DNA from: a virus
Virus record (IMG/VR): IMGVR_UViG_3300006810_000306
Location: 1 to 27,074 of that record
Strand: one strand, 5' to 3'
Length of the DNA stretch: 27,074 nt
The notes under the pieces: generated by a model
Databases searched by the model: none
The model's input: the letters and a program-made list of their open reading frames with translations, nothing else
What the model was told of the DNA's origin: nothing
Shown here: positions 22,159 through 27,074 of the stretch, piece by piece
How positions within the stretch are numbered: the first letter of the stretch is position 1
Layout: each line of letters begins with the position of its first letter
Made by a program: the position numbers and the translations under genes

Positions 22159-23637
22159 TTAAGCTCCTTTGAATAACACGAAGTTATTAGCAGCTTGTGT
22201 AATTAAACATCTTTCAGATAAGAAATTAACTCTTAGCGTATCTAAATCAGTAGTGTAAGCACCACCTACTGAACCAGTGATCCAAGCTTTGAATCGTCTG
22301 TCTTCAGTCTCAGAAGCTCTAAATCTTACGTGTAAGAAAGGTCTTCTAATATTAGATCCTAACATTTGGTCATATACTGTAGATGTACCAGCTGGTATCA
22401 TAACACCATCAATAGCGCTAGATAAACCTCTTGTAGTAGCATCGTTTAAGTATTTCCAGTCAGTTTTATAGAAGTCATAAGAACCTCTTCTGAAACCAGA
22501 GAAACCAAAGTTAAGTGCCATTTCAGCTTCGTTATCAAATAAACCGTAAGAAGCAGCTTGAGTTGAAGCAAAACCACCATTAGTAGCAGCTAACATATCA
22601 TCAAAATCTAGAGCAGTAGCTCTTGATAAGAATAACATATTTTCTTCAATAGCTCCTTGCTTGTCTAATTGCTTTAATATCTCATCGAAATCAGCTAAAG
22701 CGCCTGAACCAGGAGCAGCAGCACCAGCAAAACCAGAGTATACATTACCTCTTGCTTCGATAGCAGCAAATAAACCTTCAGTACCTTTGATGTTTTGAGC
22801 AGCACCACCTGGTCCAAAATTACCACCAAAAGCAACAGTGTTAGCTTGAAGTTCACCTTCAACCATTGCCATTTCTAAATAATCTTCAAATCGTAGTCTA
22901 GTTTCAGACTCAGCTTTTAGATACCATAAGTATCCAGAAGTTCCGTCTTCAGTAGCAACTTCGATCCAACCTATTTGTGCAGCATCAGAACCACTTAACT
23001 CATAGTTATCTTTTAAGATAATTGGTGAGTTAACAAAAGTTGTAACACCTGGCTCGATAGCTCCAGCCATACCATTACTTCCTTTTGGAAATTCAGATCC
23101 ATAAACAAATAAGCTACAAGCACCACCAGTTATAGCAGCTGGTAAAGCAGCAGAAGTTGTTTCATATAATATACAGTCAACAGTATAACCGTTAGTAGTT
23201 ACACCAGAAGTTCTATCAGTTACTAAAGCTTTAGCAGATACAAGACCTGTAGCGTTATCAGTAATTAAGATAGTGTTACCATCTCTGATAGCAGAAGTAG
23301 CTGGGTTACCAGCACCTGGCGTAATAGTAACTGTAATACTAGATCCAGCGTTAGCTGCAACAGCACAGTTATCATATGCAATGTGTAATCTATTTTGTTC
23401 AGACCAAACAACTTGATCTGATGTCATCGGCATCTCTGCACCGACCATTCTTAAGAAACCAGATAATGTTCTGTTTCCATATCTTTCTACCTCTTGCTCA
23501 TAAAGCTCCGGTAGATATTGTTGCGCCCACTGATTAAATGCACCGTCGTTAAAATCAATATAGTTATCCTGTACGGTAACCTGATTTGGCATCGGCTTAA
23601 TTGAAGCAGGGAACGATCCTCCATTTACAAAACTCAT
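22159..23637 (-). CDS. Major capsid protein (HK97-fold, crAss-like type)
   Basis: 492 residues. The start MSFVNGGSFPASIKPMPNQVTV precedes the helical DFNDGAFNQWAQQYLPELYEQEVERYGNRTLSGFLRMVGAEMPMTSDQVVWSEQNRLH, which fits an N-arm and E-loop region. A beta insertion domain follows, then a P-domain-like helical region (LRFEDYLEMAMVEGELQANT). The C-terminal A-domain-like part contains SYDFYKTDWKYLNDATTRGL and RRFKAWITGSVGG. Length and layout match crAss-like and related marine podovirus capsid proteins (about 490 aa). It lies between the scaffold-position gene and a small accessory gene, the usual place. There is no evident protease gene or cleavage signal nearby. Confidence 0.88.
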   Translation of the reverse strand: MSFVNGGSFPASIKPMPNQVTVQDNYIDFNDGAFNQWAQQYLPELYEQEVERYGNRTLSGFLRMVGAEMPMTSDQVVWSEQNRLHIAYDNCAVAANAGSSITVTITPGAGNPATSAIRDGNTILITDNATGLVSAKALVTDRTSGVTTNGYTVDCILYETTSAALPAAITGGACSLFVYGSEFPKGSNGMAGAIEPGVTTFVNSPIILKDNYELSGSDAAQIGWIEVATEDGTSGYLWYLKAESETRLRFEDYLEMAMVEGELQANTVAFGGNFGPGGAAQNIKGTEGLFAAIEARGNVYSGFAGAAAPGSGALADFDEILKQLDKQGAIEENMLFLSRATALDFDDMLAATNGGFASTQAASYGLFDNEAEMALNFGFSGFRRGSYDFYKTDWKYLNDATTRGLSSAIDGVMIPAGTSTVYDQMLGSNIRRPFLHVRFRASETEDRRFKAWITGSVGGAYTTDLDTLRVNFLSERCLITQAANNFVLFKGA

Positions 23638-23655
23638 TTTAGTTTGTTTTTATTA

Positions 23656-24825
23656 TTATGATTTTTTCTTAATTTTCAATTTAGAACTATCAACACCGCT
23701 TATAGCACGGATCTTCCAACCATTAGGTAATGTTTCACCAGTATCCATTGGTTTTGGATCTTGACTAATGTTTTTAGATTTAGCAACAATATCTCTAGTA
23801 GCGTCGGCTTTGCCTTGCTCATAAAAATGTTCTGCTAATTTATCAACATTTCTAGCCGCATATAATGCTTTATGATAACCACTCATATCTGTAATGTTTC
23901 CAGAATCATCAGTATATTTACTTATAATTTTAGCTACATCACTTTGAGTATCTATCATAGCGGATGGGTTGTTTATTTTATACTTAAATCTTTTTTCACC
24001 AACTTCAAAATTGAAACCTTCAAAATCATTAGTAAAAAAATTCTTAGTATTGTTTAAAAACTCATTCCTCGCTTGCGTTAGCGTTTCTTGTTCTTTATTG
24101 TATCGTTGGAAAAAGTCCATAGCTTTTTTCTGCTCATTAGTAACAGATGGCCTCAACTTGATTTCATCATAATATTTACTTTTCATTTGCTCTAAAAAGT
24201 TCTTGGCTTTCGCAACTTCTTCTTTGTATGCAAGCTTTTGCTTACGTACAAATCTTTCTTCGTCCGCTTCTTCGTCAAAAGCAAAGTTATCTTCCATAAC
24301 AAAAGTAACTTCTTCATCTGTAAGATGCGGTCTAGTCTTTTTATAATATTCTCTAACAAGTAGTTTATCGTCATACTTGTTATAATCTTTGTTTAAAGTA
24401 ACATAATCTTCTACAGTTCCTCCTGTTTCAGACATAAAGTTTACTAATTTTTCTATGTTTTCTGGTAATTGTATACCTGATACCTTTTCGTCTCTTATAG
24501 CGTCTTGAGCTTCTTTTTGTAGTTCTTTAGCTTCTTCTTTTACAGTTTCTTCTATTACTACTTCTTCTTTACTCTCTTGCGTAGACTCTTCAAGTTTTGG
24601 TTCGGATATTCTCTTCTCCACTTTTTCCACAGTTTCGGTTTGTTTGTCCGCATCCACGATTCCTGTGCTTGACTCTTGAACGGCATCTTCTTCTTTTTTA
24701 TTTAGTTCAACTTTTGTTACTGCTGGTTTTTCTACCATTTTTCTAGGTCTGCCAGGCTTTTTCTTTATTTTTAAACCTTCCTTTTCTTCGTTTACAGGCA
24801 GGTCTACTTTTTCTTTTGTTGCCAT
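23656..24825 (-). CDS. Putative scaffolding protein with AT-hook-like motif (389 aa)
   Basis: 389 residues of highly charged, largely helical protein between portal and capsid genes, the standard place of a scaffold. The first 115 residues are disordered and Lys/Glu-rich and contain KKKPGRPRK at 21-29, an AT-hook-like core (P-G-R-P with basic flanks). A conserved-looking domain follows (LPENIEKLVNFMSETGGTVEDYVTLNKDYNKYDDKLLVREYYKKTRPHLTDEEVTFVMEDNFAF), then long helices (KLAYKEEVAKAKNFLEQMKSKYY; MDFFQRYNKEQETLTQARNEFL) and a basic end (DSSKLKIKKKS). Scaffolds characteristically have a charged helical C-terminus that binds capsid protein. No protease motif is visible. The scaffold call rests on position and composition, and a packaged core protein is an alternative. 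Confidence 0.72.
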   Translation of the reverse strand: MATKEKVDLPVNEEKEGLKIKKKPGRPRKMVEKPAVTKVELNKKEEDAVQESSTGIVDADKQTETVEKVEKRISEPKLEESTQESKEEVVIEETVKEEAKELQKEAQDAIRDEKVSGIQLPENIEKLVNFMSETGGTVEDYVTLNKDYNKYDDKLLVREYYKKTRPHLTDEEVTFVMEDNFAFDEEADEERFVRKQKLAYKEEVAKAKNFLEQMKSKYYDEIKLRPSVTNEQKKAMDFFQRYNKEQETLTQARNEFLNNTKNFFTNDFEGFNFEVGEKRFKYKINNPSAMIDTQSDVAKIISKYTDDSGNITDMSGYHKALYAARNVDKLAEHFYEQGKADATRDIVAKSKNISQDPKPMDTGETLPNGWKIRAISGVDSSKLKIKKKS

Positions 24826-24842
24826 AATATAATATAATATAA
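24826..24842 (-). promoter_or_regulatory. TATATT-repeat leader before scaffold gene
   Basis: The 17 bases immediately before the ATG are identical to those before the 266-aa gene (21710-21726): three tandem ATATT units on the minus strand. No ribosome binding motif is present. A role in initiation or promotion of transcription is inferred from the recurrence only. Confidence 0.4.
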
Positions 24843-24854
24843 ATTAATAAATGT

Positions 24855-26147
24855 TTAAATTTCTAAACCACCTTCATTTTGGTTTTCAAAATCTATTGGT
24901 AATAAATCATTTTTCTTTTGATCTATCATAGCGCTTTGTTGTGTGCCAACTATTTTAGCACGTTTATCTTTTCTGTTTTCTATGTCTTGTTCTCTTTGTT
25001 TTTCTTTTATAATCTTTTGTTCACCAAGCTGCAGGTTATAATTAAATTCTAAATCCATTAATTCTCGTTTAATTTGTGACTCAACTCTCATACGTTCTAT
25101 TTCAAAACCAGATTTACCTTTTTCAAACTTGAGTTTAGTATCTAGTATAGCTTGTTGTTTTTGAACTTCTGCCAGTGCAGCAGCTTCGCTTGCCTGTGCA
25201 TTAGCTTGGGCTTGCGCCTGTATATTAGCTTGTTGTGCAGCTTGCGCAGCTTCAGCCGCTTTCTTACGTTTTAGCTTAATCATTTGATTAGCTAACTTAA
25301 GATTATTTATTGATCTAATATCTATAGCATCTTCTAGATTTATACTACCGCTAGATAACGCTGCTTGTATATTAGCTTCTAATTGTTCTTTTTCTCTTTC
25401 ATCTGGTATTAAATCAAAGTATATACCAAAATCAGCCATGTGTATTTGAGAAGTATCTGCTAGTTGGCCAACACTCCAAGTTGATATACTATTTTTCAAA
25501 GCTTCTTCTGTCAAAGCAAACTCTATACTATCAGATGTTCTTAATACTATATTCTCGCAAGTTTTAACTGTTAAGTATAAATAAGAATTTAATATATGTT
25601 TAGTAGCTGTATTAGAGTTGGCCGCAGCTAGTTTTTGTAATCCTACTAAAGAATCAGAATTAGGAACACTACCATCTCTCGCTTCATTTAATCCTGTTAC
25701 ATCTCTTATCATTTGTAAATAATACTGGTAGGTTTGTATTAAAGAATTTACTTTACCACCACCATCACTTTTTACTAATTCTTGTATTGGTATTCTGCCT
25801 GGATTAGGATCACCTTCTGTTGTCATTGATCTACCTAGTATACTACCAGTTTGAAAATACATATTTAAAGCTTCTTTAGCGTTGTAGCTAGTGCCATTGC
25901 CAAGGTCTACTTCTGCTAATCCATCTACATCTAAATAAACACCATCTGGTATTACTTTCGATATTACTTGTTGTATTTTTAAATGTGTTAACTGTATCAT
26001 ATCAGCAAATCCCATCATACGACTTACTAAGCTTTCAACTCTACCTTGATACAATTTAGGTGCACATATATTGTAGTTCATATTAACTTTAACTAAATTA
26101 GATTTTGGTCTAGTCATATTTTCAGCAAGCTTCCACTCTAACATCAT
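24855..26147 (-). CDS. Portal protein, C-terminal part (frameshifted)
   Basis: 430 residues from the first ATG, but the same frame is coding upstream to about 26277 (TGLEKSLEKPDTFNP..., SRSIETLYSGAKVLGYDM), so this is the second half of the portal rather than an independent gene. It contains the portal core (SLVSRMMGFADMIQLTHLKIQQVISKVIPDGVYLDVDGL; YYLQMIRDVTGLNEARDGS; KLAAANSNTATKHILNSYLYL) and a C-terminal Ala/Gln-rich helix (KKAAEAAQAAQQANIQAQAQ, then ANAQASEAAALAEVQKQQA), which fits a portal barrel. The last 70 residues are highly charged. Adding one base in the A4 run at 26278-26281 (minus) restores a continuous reading frame with the upstream part. The portal would form the dodecameric ring at the packaging vertex. 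Confidence 0.82.
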   Translation of the reverse strand: MMLEWKLAENMTRPKSNLVKVNMNYNICAPKLYQGRVESLVSRMMGFADMIQLTHLKIQQVISKVIPDGVYLDVDGLAEVDLGNGTSYNAKEALNMYFQTGSILGRSMTTEGDPNPGRIPIQELVKSDGGGKVNSLIQTYQYYLQMIRDVTGLNEARDGSVPNSDSLVGLQKLAAANSNTATKHILNSYLYLTVKTCENIVLRTSDSIEFALTEEALKNSISTWSVGQLADTSQIHMADFGIYFDLIPDEREKEQLEANIQAALSSGSINLEDAIDIRSINNLKLANQMIKLKRKKAAEAAQAAQQANIQAQAQANAQASEAAALAEVQKQQAILDTKLKFEKGKSGFEIERMRVESQIKRELMDLEFNYNLQLGEQKIIKEKQREQDIENRKDKRAKIVGTQQSAMIDQKKNDLLPIDFENQNEGGLEI

Positions 26148-26260
26148 ATCATAACCTAAAACTTTAGCGCCGCTATATAGTGTTTCTATTGATCTACTAA
26201 CTTTGTCAAAGTTATCATTAGACTCAGGATTAAAAGTATCTGGTTTTTCTAATGATTTTT

Positions 26261-27067
26261 CTAAACCTGTTGCAGTCTTTTAATCTTAAATACTTGTTCA
26301 CTGTATGTTTTATACTCAAAAAACAAAATATAAATAGCATTACCATCTCTTCTACCGTTCCAATTATATAAAAAACTACTATTACCTTGATATTGCTCTA
26401 GTCTTTCTAGTTCTGAGTCTGTTAAGTTAGGAAATTGTTTTTTACACTCAGCTAGTGATAATGGTTTTACTTCACCTACATACCACAAGTCTTCAAAGTT
26501 TGGATCCTCACTATATGAATGCACCATACGAGATGGATCAACATATTCTACAGTAACACCTTCAGATTTATTCCAATTTGTTTTAACAGCTCCAATACCT
26601 AGTACTACTAAATCTTCAATAACTCTTTTTTTGGTTAAATCATATTTATTGTAAGCTAATGTATTGTTGATAGCTTCTTCAGCAGCTATTTCACTAGCTT
26701 GCTTATAACTCAACTGCATATGTAAATCTAATTCTTCTTTATTTTCTGGTAACTCTTCAGGATCTTCAGAGTTAAACATATTTAAATTAAGAGTGTTTTG
26801 TATTTCTGTTAAAAAACTTTTAGCTTGCATATCTCTTAATATGTCTTTAGCATACTTAGATCTTGTTCGTCTTGATTCTGGGTCTTGTGCATAAGCTTTT
26901 ATATCATATAGCTTATCGTCCATACCATTAACAACTATATCAACAAACTTGGGTATTATAGGAACTGGCTTCCAGTCTAAATTTAAATAGCTTAAGTCAC
27001 CATTTATAGCTAACTCATCTTTATATTTTTGTACGGGTTGTTCTGCTCTAGCATACAACCTACGCAT
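26261..27067 (-). CDS. Portal protein, N-terminal part (5' end off-window; frameshifted 3' end)
   Basis: 268 residues are visible from the ATG at 27067, but the frame is open to the window edge, so the true N-terminus probably lies outside. The sequence RRLYARAEQPVQKYKDELAI followed by NGDLSYLNLDWKPVPIIPKFVDIVVNGM is the wing/core region of crAss-like and marine podovirus portals, and VDPSRMVHSYSEDPNFEDLWYVGEVKPLSLAECKKQFP is also typical. The frame ends abnormally at TAG 26261-26263 just after KTYSEQVFKIK, while the homologous frame continues without a gap in the -1 register. Joined with the downstream part it would give about 737 residues from this ATG. Confidence 0.82.
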   Translation of the reverse strand: MRRLYARAEQPVQKYKDELAINGDLSYLNLDWKPVPIIPKFVDIVVNGMDDKLYDIKAYAQDPESRRTRSKYAKDILRDMQAKSFLTEIQNTLNLNMFNSEDPEELPENKEELDLHMQLSYKQASEIAAEEAINNTLAYNKYDLTKKRVIEDLVVLGIGAVKTNWNKSEGVTVEYVDPSRMVHSYSEDPNFEDLWYVGEVKPLSLAECKKQFPNLTDSELERLEQYQGNSSFLYNWNGRRDGNAIYILFFEYKTYSEQVFKIKRLQQV

Positions 27068-27074
27068 TCTAAAA

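Noticed and set aside
24192-24374. 60-aa minus-strand frame inside the scaffold gene
   Set aside because: It lies wholly inside the scaffold-position gene in another frame and shows no recognisable features.
26200-26263. TAG recoding to explain the portal interruption
   Set aside because: Reading through the TAG stays out of frame with the downstream portal sequence and meets further stops; a 1-base shift explains it.

Overview
The window is the late (structural) module of a tailed, podovirus-like dsDNA phage, most likely infecting a marine member of the Bacteroidota. Nearly all coding sequence lies on the minus strand and reads from right to left. The genome is AT-rich. Start codons are preceded by A/T-only leaders with no Shine-Dalgarno motif, as is usual for Bacteroidota and their phages. 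Several proteins resemble crAss-like and other marine podovirus virion proteins. These family calls come from sequence reading and memory; no database search was run.

Right to left on the minus strand: a portal protein truncated at the right edge and split by an apparent 1-nt frameshift (24855-27074); a Lys/Glu-rich protein in the scaffold position with an AT-hook-like motif (23656-24825); the major capsid protein (22159-23637); a small capsid-accessory candidate (21774-22127) followed by a strong UUCG terminator; a conserved 266-aa structural protein (20909-21709) followed by a second terminator; two head-tail connector or ring proteins (20113-20853 and 18898-20106); a 1482-aa tail protein related to P22 gp10/T7 gp12-type stabilisation/tubular proteins (14445-18893); and a 645-aa beta-rich tail protein (12478-14415).

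Next comes a set ordered like the T7 internal virion genes 13-14-15-16: a 134-aa GNAT-like protein, a 226-aa protein with an N-terminal membrane segment, a 543-aa coiled-coil-like protein, and a 2892-aa giant. The giant carries an N-terminal tandem repeat, an HEVLH metallopeptidase motif, a HAD phosphatase domain with all four motifs intact, hydrophobic segments and an Arg/Lys tail. I read it as a polyvalent ejection protein.

The operon ends with three small, very basic proteins (51, 103 and 83 aa) that overlap by 1 nt at TAATG junctions, share a Cys-x-x-Ala-Ala-Lys motif and stop before a terminator at 254-287. The 51-aa gene (895-1050) is easily missed.

On the plus strand the left 250 bases hold the end of a small hydrophobic ORF, a 16-residue peptide with two CxxC pairs in the same frame after one TGA, and a tRNA-Ala(UGC). 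This appears to be a convergent module that continues off the left edge. No integrase, lysis gene, terminase, polymerase, CRISPR array or insertion sequence is visible.
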